A stretch of 64,000 bases of DNA from Echinometra lucunter (taxonomy: Eukaryota > Echinodermata > Echinoidea > Camarodonta > Echinometridae), in assembly GCA_029962745.1 (NCBI GenBank), contig CM057156.1, positions 1,536,187-1,600,186 on the forward strand. Reading direction: 5' to 3'. Made by a program: the position numbers and the translations under genes. This document shows positions 51,973 through 62,920 of this stretch, piece after piece. Under the pieces are notes generated by a model, which saw only the letters and a program-made list of their open reading frames with translations, did no database searches and was not told the origin of the DNA. Every line of letters starts with the position of its first letter. Within the stretch, counting starts at the first letter, position 1.

Positions 51973-53349
51973 ATGGCATGCTTGCGACGTCGCATGATGA
52001 TTCTGACATGCGTGTGCTTCACAGGGATGTCCGCACTAGTCATTCTTCAAGAAATGGATAGACTGGATGCCCATGGGCCCAAGGATAAATCTCGGATCCG
52101 CCATGCGCTTTCCCATGCCGCTAGAAACAATCTCTACGTAGCAGCCGGCAGTGACGCGGTATCGATAGTAAGAGTGGTACATGATGGTGACGATGGGAAT
52201 GATTTGTGGAATGCCTATAGTTCTGTGTTGTCTGCTCCGAAGGTGATTGATAAAAAACGTGAGGATGACCTAATAGGGCGGAAGCCTTTGACGAATGATG
52301 AGAGGGGTAGGAAACGAGGAATGACTTCAAAGCCGCAGTTTGTCGTCATCCTAGCTCAAATGCGGACTGGTTCATCTGTAGTCGGGCAAATCTTGAATCA
52401 AAATAAAGACTTCTTCTACGTGTATGAGCCGCTGCATATCGCCCACGATTGGGAGAGAGACGGAATAACCAAGATAGAAGCGAACCCTTTAATGACGTCA
52501 TTATTACGTAATATCAGTCAATGTGAATTTTCAGATGAGTTTGTCAAGAGTCATGGAGCATGGGGAGGACGTACGAAGAGCCGTGCTCTCATGCCGCTTT
52601 GCACCAAAAAGGATACATGTTCGGAACTCTCGCCAGCCGTCTTTAAACAAATCTGTTTAGCTTTCAACGGTAATATAGCTGCCAAACTGATTCGCGCCAA
52701 CTTAATGCACCTTAAACCAATAATGCAAGAAAGTCTTGTGGACGTCCGAGTTATCCATCTTGTGCGGGACCCACGAGGTACAGCCAACTCTAGATTAGAA
52801 TATTTCTTAACCAAAGAAAAGCAAGATGAACTTACTCAAAACGTAAACGAGAGTCAAGCTGTATCAGAAACTGTTCCTAGGAAAGATAGAGTGGTTCTTC
52901 CAGATCAAATACTCAAAGCAACTCAAACCTTCTGTTCTTGGTTAATGACGACATTGCGTACAGTTTTGTCTAAACCATCGTGGCTTCGTGGACACTACAA
53001 GTTGATGAGATACGAGGACTTCGCCGAAAGGCCTCTGACGACTGCCCGGGAGATCTACAACTTTCTGGGTCGTCCAACACCTCCCGAGGTCCTAGATTGG
53101 ATACGGGACAACACCCAGGACAAAGCCTCAAGGAATGACTCGAGACATCCCTTGTTCAGCATGAGCAAGAACTCTACCGTCACTGCATCAAGGTGGCGGC
53201 TAGGTCTGACCAGAGAGGAAGTGATGAGAGTCCAGGAGGAATGCTCTGAGGCAATGCGTCTGCTCGGTTATCGGACAGTTGGGAAACACACTCCTCTTAG
53301 AGACCTATCCATACCTCTCATAAAGCCTCTTAATCTTCAGTTGCCATGA
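51973..53349 (+). CDS. CHST: carbohydrate 6-O-sulfotransferase (CHST family)
   Basis: A single open exon of 458 aa. The start is the first ATG, giving a short basic N-terminus (MACLRRR) and a hydrophobic stretch at about 8-25 (MMILTCVCFTGMSALVIL), as in type II Golgi membrane enzymes. The 5'-phosphosulfate loop of the PAPS site is at about 127-137 (LAQMRTGSSVV), followed by FFYVYEPLH. The 3'-phosphate site is at about 260-274 (VIHLVRDPRGTANSR). Later YKLMRYEDFAERPL and ASRWRLGL are typical of the GlcNAc/Gal/GalNAc 6-O-sulfotransferases (CHST1 to CHST7 group). The length fits this group. It would transfer sulfate from PAPS to a sugar 6-hydroxyl on glycoproteins or proteoglycans; the exact sugar cannot be told. 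Confidence 0.93.
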   Translation: MACLRRRMMILTCVCFTGMSALVILQEMDRLDAHGPKDKSRIRHALSHAARNNLYVAAGSDAVSIVRVVHDGDDGNDLWNAYSSVLSAPKVIDKKREDDLIGRKPLTNDERGRKRGMTSKPQFVVILAQMRTGSSVVGQILNQNKDFFYVYEPLHIAHDWERDGITKIEANPLMTSLLRNISQCEFSDEFVKSHGAWGGRTKSRALMPLCTKKDTCSELSPAVFKQICLAFNGNIAAKLIRANLMHLKPIMQESLVDVRVIHLVRDPRGTANSRLEYFLTKEKQDELTQNVNESQAVSETVPRKDRVVLPDQILKATQTFCSWLMTTLRTVLSKPSWLRGHYKLMRYEDFAERPLTTAREIYNFLGRPTPPEVLDWIRDNTQDKASRNDSRHPLFSMSKNSTVTASRWRLGLTREEVMRVQEECSEAMRLLGYRTVGKHTPLRDLSIPLIKPLNLQLP

Positions 53350-53501
53350 TCGGGAGTGGACTAGGACGGTTGGGGGGATTCTGATGTGACTGGGCCCCAC
53401 CACAGATCGATCGGCCTTCGAGCAGAAATATAAGTTAGGTACACAGGCAGCTCTAACTGGGGAATAGTAGTCACTTTCTTTTAAACCATGGATTGATATT
53501 A
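53350..53501 (+). other. 3' flank of the sulfotransferase gene
   Basis: Presumed 3' UTR, ended or interrupted by the TTAA MITE that follows. No AATAAA was seen in this short piece. Confidence 0.4.
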
Positions 53502-53906
53502 TTAACCCATGGAGGTACAGTGTCACCTTTAGGAGACTCTTTTGCAGTATCTGTTGGTCCAGAATGCATAGTATACATGAGCAGAAAGAGAAAAATGCAC
53601 TGACAAATTTGAGCCCATTCCCATCGCTGTATGGTGTGGCGTTCTGGAATTAGAGCAGTTTAAGTGTAACTAATCATTAAACTCTTTAAATTGGCAACGC
53701 AGTGAATAATATATGATCACTATTTCTGTGTTCAAATCGGCAATTTCTGATTCAATTTTACAATTATATTTCATTTTGGTTTATGTTATATCCATATTTA
53801 TTTTTTTCAAGCTACGTAAACATAGAAAAAAAATAAGTATTGTCAATTTGAGGACTGAAGATGATTAATTTAGACCTCAAGAAAGCTCTGTACTGCTATG
53901 GGTTAA
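53502..53906. mobile_element. TTAA-flanked MITE, family A, copy 2
   Basis: TTAACCCATGGAGGTACAGT at the left and GTACTGCTATGGGTTAA at the right. It is the reverse-oriented relative of 4495-4911 and shares GAGCCCATTCCCATCGCTGT-like and GAGCAGTTTAAGTGTAACTA-like words. Confidence 0.8.
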
Positions 53907-54467
53907 TGCTGCGAACAATGGCACTATATCGTAAGGGTTAATCTACCCAAACTTTACATGGTCAATCCACCGCTTACCCTAATCCGTAATTATATCCATC
54001 ATATTTTTAAAATAAAGAATACACACAAGTTGCTGCTAGAGTGCTAGAGTCAAAATAGTGCAATAATCATAGATCACTTTTGCAAATCTGAAACCATGCA
54101 ACAACTACTGATGACAATTATGAAATATCGATTGCGACAATCAGTAATCAGAATTGCACATTCATGACAGTTTATATCAATCTGCATGGAGAAACATTGG
54201 AGTGAACTGAAAAACGTGTTTCCACATTGAAGGCAAATCGTTCTATCAAAAACAATTTTAGGCCTTATCGGCTTTTATTCCAACCTCAAAAATATTATCG
54301 CTGGGAAAGACCTATACATAAGGTATGAATAGAAATATTTAATTAAATATGTTAAGATGTTAACGATTATGATGTTTATTTGTTCCCGCAATTGTGCAAT
54401 TTGGTCAAACTGAATATCCAATCTGGCTTGAGATTATGATCATTATTGTTAATATAAGTATAACTAT
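53907..54467. other. unannotated stretch
   Basis: No gene or repeat recognised. Confidence 0.4.
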
Positions 54468-54499
54468 CATAATAATTGTTATAATCATTATTATTATTA

Positions 54500-54555
<56 letters not shown>

Positions 54556-54640
54556 ATTATTATTATTATTATTACTACTACTACTACTATTATTATTATT
54601 ATTATTATTATTATTATCATTATTATCGAATATCTGGGTT
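54468..54640. repeat. (ATT)n trinucleotide array
   Basis: About 170 bp of ATT units with ATC and a short (ACT) block near 54573-54590. Confidence 0.95.
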
Positions 54641-55040
54641 TTATTTTTGTGTGGTAGAGGTAACAATAATGAATTTGTTGTTAGAAAGTTAGAAAGTGAT
54701 TTTCCATAGTTTCCAATAAGAAATGATTACTTTCCATTCATGTAAATCAGTACTATCATGTCACGAAACATGAGATTTTAATTGTGTATTTGGGTCAGCT
54801 CATATACTATTCAAGCAAAATTTTTAATGTGCTTTCATCAGTTATCAATGATATTATATATGTTGCATTATTACTATAAATTGCTTATATTCAGAATTAA
54901 TATGCCATGCGATAAATGAATGTTTTGGCATGAAAATCATGCTGATCGTTCTTGCTATTTAATTTAGTTTTGGGTTTTATGCATTAATGTATTTCGTACT
55001 TTGAACACATAAATTTGACCCGCTAGAAACGTAGTTGTGT

Positions 55041-55457
55041 TAAGCCCACACTATAGGATTCGTCTGCGATCCGATTTTGGAAAAAAAAATTGTTATAACA
55101 TTTGATTTGAACATTCAAACATATAAACTCTTAATGAACAAAGTTTCGAACAGTCGTATGAATACTAAAATCGAAATTCCAGTCTATTGCGAGCCTCCCT
55201 GTAGCAATAAAAGCGAAATCAATCCCGAATCGTAGTGATGTCACAGCATTCTTGCGATTGGCTACGATTTGAAGCCGATTTGGTCTTAACTACGACCACA
55301 AGGCTTGCAGCTAATCAAAATTTTGATTTTAGTATTCCTATCATTATTCCGAACCTCACATAAGATAATTTTACAAGTTTAAACTTTCATATTTAATGCA
55401 AAATGCTATTTGTTTCTAAATCTGGTCGCAGTCGGATCGTATAGTGTGCGGTGGGCT
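55041..55457. mobile_element. ~417-bp MITE with GCCCAC..CACACTATA ends
   Basis: TAAGCCCACACTATAGGATT..CTGCGATCCGATT at the left. The right end on the minus strand reads AGCCCACCGCACACTATACG..CCGACTGCGACCAGATT. The end similarity is about 40 bp. The centre holds GATTGGCTACGATTTGAAGC. Confidence 0.75.
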
Positions 55458-55788
55458 ATCCAGCCCCGATTGTAAGTGGGTTCTTCAACCGAACTTATAT
55501 CATGTCCCTAAAAATTTTGGAAGAAATCAGAATTGCTCTATGAAGTCTTTCTAGATTATAATACTATAACTATTTCTCCATCAGGCAGAATATTAAGACC
55601 CTGTCCAATTCAGTCTTGTGCATAGTTATAGTCACGAAGAAACGGGGATTTTTAATGGATTCCTTATACTAGTAAGTCCCTTCCAAAAAGCCCGTATTTT
55701 TCAGAGACATTGTTACTGTTTAGTTCCCTAATTGAAAAGCTAGCTGATATGGTAGGGTCCTGAACCGTCCGACGACCAGGGCCCTGTT

Positions 55789-55922
55789 TCATAAAAATTG
55801 TTATCAATAACAAGTTGCAATAACTGTTGTAAGCTACTGAAATCCTTGCATATGATTGGCTGAGAGCAAATTTGTCATAGAAATGTGGCAGTTGTTACTG
55901 ATAATTTTATGAAACGGGCCCC
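55789..55922. mobile_element. 134-bp hairpin MITE (GGGCCC..GTTTCATAAAA ends)
   Basis: GGGCCCTGTTTCATAAAAAT, TGTTATCAATAACAAGTTGC and an inverted right arm ending GATAATTTTATGAAACGGGCCC. Almost the whole unit pairs. Confidence 0.8.
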
Positions 55923-55971
55923 TGATCTAACCCGAACCCCGCGACCGGTCAAGTTATGGTGTCGGACAGTC

Positions 55972-56195
55972 CAGCGCTTCGGGGGGGGGGGGGGGGGGCG
56001 TAGGGGGACGACCGACCCCTATGATTTTTCAAGTGATAAAAAAAGAGGAGGAGGAAGAAAGAAGAGTATGGGAAAAGAGAGGGCTGGGTCATACAATATA
56101 ATACCCCTATTCATAAATTCAAAACTTGAATAAATTCAAATGTGGGTCATCTTCTCCCCCCCCCCTCCTATCAAAATACCATGGCGCCGCCCCTG
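55972..56195. mobile_element. CAGGGGCG MITE, copy 2
   Basis: It shares GATTTTTCAAGTGATAAA, AAGAGTATGGGAAAAGAGAG and GGCTGGGTCATACAATATAA with copy 1 and ends CCATGGCGCCGCCCCTG. A G run (55981-55998) marks its left part. The purine core is only about 30 bp. Confidence 0.75.
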
Positions 56196-57892
56196 CTTCC
56201 ATGTGGTATTCACACCTACAAAATATTCAATGGGCAATTCCTGTCAAGTAGGCTATACCGGGAAGCTTTCTTATTTTCACACGAGACTTGGTCTCGGCTT
56301 TGGAATGGGGTATCTTTTCAAAAAATCTGTCCAGCAATTATCGAAAGTCCGGCCACACTTTCTCCATGAAATGCTGCCTTAGCTTCTTACATATGATGTA
56401 TATTGTGAAGAAAATTTAAATGATTTGATGAAAAGCAAGATTAAAGTAATTAATAAGAAAAATTAAAAAAACAAAAGAAAAAAGAATGGCTACCGAGATC
56501 CTTTTTTCAAACATTTATTTTTTAATTTTTGTGCATCATACAAGATTGTATGATGCACAATTTCTCATGATTTAGACATATGTACCGAAATGATTAAGAT
56601 GGCGGGTAGACCCGGCCTCAGGGGAGAAAAAGACATTTCTCCACAACTTAGTCTGGTAATAACCTTTTCCTACATGTAAACTGAGGGCTATTTTCTCCCT
56701 TGCAACATGTACCATCACCACATCCTGACTCCATGAAGACACCACTGAGTCTACCGGGGAAAGGTACAATGCTACAATAATCAATGCAATTCCTGTTTAC
56801 TCATGCATAAAGTTTTGATTTAATAAACCATAAAATTCACTCGGACCAAGACTGATTGCAATTGATCATGAATTTATCACATCACCCTCAATTTTGTAAG
56901 CTCCAACGGACTCGCCTCTCACCAATTGGAAGGCGCAATTCCTGCGCAACCTAATTTTCATGCCCTTTACAAAAGTGAGCAGTGCTCACCCAAGCATGAA
57001 TTATTTTCTGCCTTTTTGGTCTCATGTGAAAGTTGAGTCCATAAGCTATCCATACATAAAAACCTTCTCCGCCAGAATCATATATTTTTCATTTGGCAGC
57101 CATTTCAAAAGTGTAAAGTTTTTTTCGGACGTACGGTATAGGCAGTTACCATAGCAATGCAGTTTCCGACACATTAAAAAAGAAACAATGTCTTGCACAT
57201 CTTCACCCCAAGACCAATGTGCATGCCAAATTTCATGAGCATTGCTCGAAAACTGAGGAAGTAGTTCGATCCTTGATCGTACGCTTATAGCATGGATAGT
57301 ATAATGTTTGAGAGTATGTACTGCTATAGCGAACTGAACATGACACAAAATACTACCGCGGGAGATGGTGGGGGGGGGGGGGGGGAGGCTCACACTAAAA
57401 ATATGTTTTGGAAAACGGATAGAGTCTATCTCTACAAAATGACTTGATAAATTTCAGAAAAGTTGGAGGAAGGCTTGCCGGTCTCGAGTGGAGCCTAAGT
57501 TGCTTTCGTTCAAGTCAGCATATTCTCGAGGAAAGTTTTTTTTTTTCTTATGATGATGATGATGATGATGCAAGGCAGTGCCCGGAGAGGAAGATAGAAG
57601 CTTTTCCGTTAAACCATCTGAGTATCCCGCCCATTTTTCACGGAAATGACACATTTGAAAGGCAAACATCGAGTCCCCATGCAAGAACGTTAAAATCTCT
57701 CACCAGCCACTGACCCTCAAGCAGAAAAGCAGACTACTCCACCTTCAACAAAACAAATCTCGAAGAGAAATCCTGATGATGTTGTGTAGAAACTGGGTCA
57801 TGATTTGTCACCCGAGGCGTAAATCTGTACTGCTTCATTACGATTTCAAAATTTACCAAGAGGTGAAAAGAGTTGGGGGTTCGGAAATTATG
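56196..57892. other. unannotated stretch
   Basis: No gene recognised. A perfect small palindrome, GTGCATCATACAA..TTGTATGATGCAC, lies at 56531-56558. A G run lies at 57371-57385 and (GAT)n at 57551-57570. Confidence 0.4.
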
Positions 57893-58035
57893 TAGGGGCG
57901 GCGCGCGCCAGGGCCTTTTGACTGACCAGAGCGAAGCAAAAATGGGACTGTTATTATAGTTGCATGACCATGCCCTCTCTTCCCCCATATTCTTCTTCTT
58001 CTTCCTTTGATCACTTGAAAAATGGCAGGGGCGGC
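57893..58035. mobile_element. CAGGGGCG MITE, copy 3 (opposite orientation)
   Basis: AGGGGCGGCGCGCGCCAGGG at the left and GGCAGGGGCGGCC at the right. It holds TTGCATGACCATGCCCTCTC and TATTCTTCTTCTTCTTCC, the reverse complement of the core in copies 1 and 2. Confidence 0.7.
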
Positions 58036-58205
58036 CGCCCTGTAATTATGAGAATCTCACATCGATTATGTTAACAAATAGATTTCTTAAATTACCAAAG
58101 ATTCATGATCTGACTTAGTTAGTTAGCATCTGTTTTGTTTTGATCATTATGTTTTAGGCAGCAAATAGCAAAATTAATAAACCATTGATTTTCAGAAGTG
58201 TTAGT

Positions 58206-58553
58206 TTATAGGTCCCCCTTAACAAAATCGTGAAAATGACAGTGAAATGGCAAAATATCAAAAAGCTTCTTTTCAATGCTGCCAACCCCTCTTTCCGTGA
58301 CTGGCTGACTAATTCGAACAAAGAAATTTGAACCTCTAAACGAGAGAAACCCATTTAACCACCAAACATTGGTCACGGTCATGTCACCAGTTCCCACTGA
58401 TCCGTAAATTGGCATCCCGTGTACATGGAAATGTTGATCCCGTTTACAAATGATTTCTTTCGGACAGACTATATACAAACTCTCTACAAACTGTTTTGAA
58501 TTATGGATTTCTGGATGTAACATAAAGATTCCGGATAAAGATTGAATCGACAT
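58206..58553 (-). CDS. unrecognised 115-codon ORF
   Basis: It begins MSIQSLSGIFMLHPEIHNSK and has HFHVHGMPIYGSVGTGDMTV, NVWWLNGFLSFRGSNFFVRI and ends FHDFVKGDL. It is free of simple repeats and MITE sequence, unlike most frames of this size here, and its residue mix is protein-like. No family is recognised. There is no visible promoter, neighbouring exon or domain signature, so it may be a small lineage-specific gene, an exon, a pseudogene piece or chance. Confidence 0.25.
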   Translation of the reverse strand: MSIQSLSGIFMLHPEIHNSKQFVESLYIVCPKEIICKRDQHFHVHGMPIYGSVGTGDMTVTNVWWLNGFLSFRGSNFFVRISQPVTERGVGSIEKKLFDILPFHCHFHDFVKGDL

Positions 58554-59509
58554 GACGTAGACACGGCAAGTGTGAACGCAAGGAACCCCGCCGACCAGTG
58601 GCGTAGCAACAGGGGCAAGGGGGACACACCCATCTCAAATCGAATTTCGAAGTTTAAACAATGGAATGAAGCAAAAAGAGAGATAGAGAGAAAGAAAGAA
58701 AAGTAGAAGGGGAAGATAACATGAAAAAGAGGGTCTTACACACCCAAACGTCACACTGTTATACCTTAATCTATTGCATTTTGTCAATCTAAGTCCGTTG
58801 CCCCCCTTCCCTTCATGACAAGGGTGTATCTCAATGGCTAGGCTCACGCTTCGCCTCTGCCACGAATACAACATTCTCACATTGAACACACATGTTACCA
58901 GGTCAGATAGAGGTCATGATCCAAGTTCTCAGAAGGAAAAAAACAGATGAATCATGAATTGTTAAAATCAGCCTCGTAGATTTTTTTTTCCAACTTAGGC
59001 TATTTGTCGACTCAATTTGATACTCAGCTCAAAATTTGTTTGGTTTGTTTGTTTTTGTTTCGATGATTCAACAACGAACAGCATGAAACGTTTTCTAAAC
59101 CTTCTACTTTAACGATTTCTTATTTTGTATAATATTTTCTTATCTCTGCCTTTTCGTATCATTTATATATATATATATTTTTCCCCTGTCCTTCTCATTC
59201 CTTACTACTATAAACTATTTCTGCTTCTCATGTAAGAAAATGTCGATTGCGGGTTCCCCCCCCCCTCAAAAGCCCCTACTTCGAACTACACTGTTTGTAC
59301 GTTGTTGGTATGATATGAAGTTCAAGATGATCTTGATCTTCTGTGAAATATTCATGAGATCTCCATGACCACTTTTCCTCTTCCAAATAGTTACCTCCAG
59401 GTCTGTATCATCCAGTTTAAAAAAAAATAAAAAAGAATGGACCATTCACAACGTCATTATCATCATTAAAGGGAGTATAGCCCCTTTTCAGCGCAAAGTC
59501 TCCCCTACA
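58554..59509. other. unannotated stretch
   Basis: CAGTGGCGTAGCAACAGGGG near 58598 is a repeat-like word that also occurs in part near 37023 and 48683. A (TA)n run lies at about 59166-59178. No gene. Confidence 0.4.
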
Positions 59510-59770
59510 TCCGCTCATACAAGGGTGAAAATCCACTCATTCTGGAGTCTTTATTAGATATCATTCCAGTTAAGAGTGGAAATTTACGGTCAAAATACTA
59601 CTAGAATTCACCTTTAAATGAGTAAGATCACTTTGCACCGGATTCTACTATAATTAATTTGAATTGAATTCCACTCTATAGTATACCGAGTGTGAATTTT
59701 CACTTCACAATGAAGTGGAAGTGATATCCCTGATAGAACTCCGTAAAGAGTGAATTTACACCCCCGTATG
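59510..59770. mobile_element. MITE-like inverted repeat (GTGAAAATCCACTC ends)
   Basis: AAGGGTGAAAATCCACTCAT at the left and AAAGAGTGAATTTACACCCC at the right, with AGAGTGGAAATTTAC and GAGTGTGAATTTTCACTTCA inside in both orientations. The ends are diverged. Confidence 0.5.
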
Positions 59771-60545
59771 TTTCAAGAGCATCACTTAGAGTTTGAAATA
59801 GTATGGTATATCACTCGCAGCAAACAGAGACCCTATTCTCTCCGATTTCACCTGATCATTATATTACTAGTAATAAACGTTACTTCTCTGAGACAGGTAA
59901 TCAAATTTAGGGTCTATCCCCCCCCCCCCCCCCCCCCTGTTTAGATGCCATTGGTGATCATTATGTTTCACAGCTCAATTATGTGGTGTGTTTTTTTTTT
60001 GTTTTTTTTTTGTTTTTCTAATGAAGCTTTGTCCATAAATGTCACTTGAATATAAAGCCGATAAATGTAGCACGGTTGGGGAGGGGGGATCTTATCAAAC
60101 AAATTTCTGATAAATCAAACTGTTCAGGATTTTTCCCATCCTTTTATTCCAAGGGGGGGGCTAACTAAATAGGGTAATACTTTGTTGCATCGAATTCATT
60201 TCTTACGCCGAGAGTGGAGGCTTTGAAAACCAATTTGTGGGAAAGGCGCACTGTGGGGCAGACTACACTCTGTTTAATATCGTATGTTAAGAGCAAAGAG
60301 GGCGGTAACTCTGTACACTGCAGCATTATGAGTTAACGACGCCCTTCTGACTCCAGGCAAGTTAGCAGAACAAGAAACAGTGTGTTGATTGCATAAACAT
60401 AAAGAACAGCAGCCTCCACGTAGAGAATCTCTTAAGTGCAGCACAGTGGCTTTGATACGAACAAAGTATCTTTTTATGACAATGTCAGCAAAAGGCAATC
60501 CTCCCTCTGAGGATGACTGACAGACATCATGTGGAGGTGTTACTG
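59771..60545. other. unannotated stretch
   Basis: A C run at 59920-59937 and T runs at 59991-60015. The minus-strand frame at 60274-60498 has no recognised motif. Confidence 0.4.
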
Positions 60546-60555
60546 TGTTTCATTT

Positions 60556-61085
<530 letters not shown>

Positions 61086-61341
61086 ACATCACAGAGGTGT
61101 CTACATCTTGGATGGAGAAGGGTCCGGTGTGAAAATGTCAGAGGTAAAATGTCGGTCAAAATGCCTGAGGTTGTTAATGATAGAAATGCCGCAGGGAAAA
61201 AATACTAGAAGTAAATATGCCAATTGTGGAAAAAATTTGCCCGAACTTGAAACAGTTCTCGATTCGGCAACGTATGCAGAAATATCATGACTACTATCAG
61301 CCACGCGTATACATTCCATATTGTTAATTTAGTCTGGATTT

Positions 61342-61584
61342 CTACACCCTAAAAAAGAATTGGTCAAAATAACCAATGTGCTGGTGAATATTTGACTCCC
61401 CCCCCCCCCAAAAAAAAAAAAAAAAAAAAAAAAAGAAAATGGCCAAAATCAACAAAACATTTGGTACATTTCAACCAATAATTTGGTAGTATTGATCATC
61501 ATATTGGTCAATCTTTACCGATAATTTGGATCGGACACATATCAACCAAAGTATTGACCAATCCCTTTTTTTTTGTAGAGTGTA
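61342..61584. mobile_element. ~243-bp MITE with TACACCCTAAAAAAG..TTGGTCAA ends
   Basis: TACACCCTAAAAAAGAATTG GTCAA at the left and, inverted, TACACTCTACAAAAAAAAGG GATTGGTCAA at the right. TTGGT(C/A)(A/G)A words repeat inside. A C run followed by a long A run lies at 61399-61434. Confidence 0.7.
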
Positions 61585-62040
61585 CAATGCTGGACATCAA
61601 GCCAAGTTATTGTTGCAGAAGAATAGTCATGCACCAAAGTCGGCAGTCTTCCTTCCCCTCATGACTAAGGCCATATATGTTTGATAATACGTAATCTAAT
61701 TGTACCCAACCCCCAAATATGAGTGATTACTGATGTGACTCACGGGGGGGGGGGGGGAAATAGCGATGAAATAGACTGAAATTAAATTGAAAATATACAG
61801 TGGAAATACACTACTTTTCAGCGAGAGAATAGAAATGCAATTTTGTGTCTGTCTAGGAATATGACTAGCAGGCGGCTGTTGGCTGTAGTTAGTAGAGAGC
61901 TTGGGAGATCAAGCATTTGAAACATCGCAGAATGTATCGATAAGGTCCCCAATGTATCGACAAAGCCAGGGAAAGTGTTTCACTAACAATCCCTACCTAA
62001 ACCAAATTCGGGGTGCAGCCCCCTCCATCCGACTGCTTAA
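61585..62040. other. unannotated stretch
   Basis: A G run lies at 61744-61757. AATGTATCGATAAGGTCCCC and AATGTATCGACAAAG form a short duplication near 61931-61967. No gene. Confidence 0.4.
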
Positions 62041-62047
62041 ACGGGTA

Positions 62048-62316
62048 TTACATATCTGATCAACACGATAAAAACTACTTTCGAAAAATCAACTTAAGGC
62101 AACTTCAATAGCCCCGATTACGTAGTCTGATCAACACGATAAAAACTACTTTCCAAAAATCATCTTAAGGCAACTTCAATAGCTCTGTCTATCACCTGTA
62201 GAAATGTGAGGACTTAGCTTATTACATAATCCGAACATGATTTGTATAAGCAGTGCAACAGCTTTCGAAATTGCACTTGAGTTGACTTTTCGAAAGTAGT
62301 TTTTATCGTGTTGCTC
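62048..62316. repeat. direct and inverted copies of an ACACGATAAAAACTACTTTC unit
   Basis: CTGATCAACACGATAAAAAC and the following TACTTTC.AAAAATCA..TTAAGGCAACTTCAATAGC occur directly at about 62058 and 62128. The first part occurs inverted at 62280-62315 (TTTTCGAAAGTAGTTTTTAT). It may be a MITE with a duplicated arm. Confidence 0.65.
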
Positions 62317-62507
62317 GTAGTTATAATGATATATCACTACATGAATATGATTTGGATGAAGGCTGCTGTTTGTTGTATATAGTTAGAGCTTGCCAGGGAC
62401 AGTGGATTTATGAGGAAATCTTGAGGGTGGGACACAGGACATTCGTCTTGAGAAGGAAGATGTGTACGAGACGTGGTTAAAATTGAGGAAATTTTAAACC
62501 CGTCTGT

Positions 62508-62920
62508 TTAACCCATTCGTGACAGAGGTCCACATTTTGTGGTTTGGCCTAATATCTTTTAATGCAAAGCCCTAAAAATCATACAAAATACATGAGCAGA
62601 AAGAGCAAAAAAATCTACACAAACTGTGCCCATTTTGGTTGCATCAATATTCATTGTTTGATGCTGAAAATTTTTTAAAGGAAAATAAGCATTCAAATCC
62701 TTAAATTGGCAATGTGATAGAAAGTTTAAAATCACCGTTTTCTCCTGCAAATTGGCAACTTTTTGACTTTTCATAATAATTTCTGTCAATTTATATTCAT
62801 TTCTGATACATGACGTTTTATAAATAAAATGTAGCAATAAAATAAAAATGTTGGTGTTGCCAATTTGAAGAATAAAAGCTGATCAAATTAGGGTTTAAAT
62901 AATTCCTGTCACCTTGAACC
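62508..62920. mobile_element. TTAA-type MITE, family B, copy 2
   Basis: It starts TTAACCCATTCGTGACAGAG like the copy at 26463 and stays close to it, including TCCACATTTTGTGGTTTGGC and ATCAATATTC(A/G)TTGTTTGA, to CTGTCACCTTGAACC. Confidence 0.8.

Noticed and set aside
57444..57713. 89-codon plus-strand ORF
   Set aside because: No recognised motif; it includes a (GAT)n run giving poly-D.
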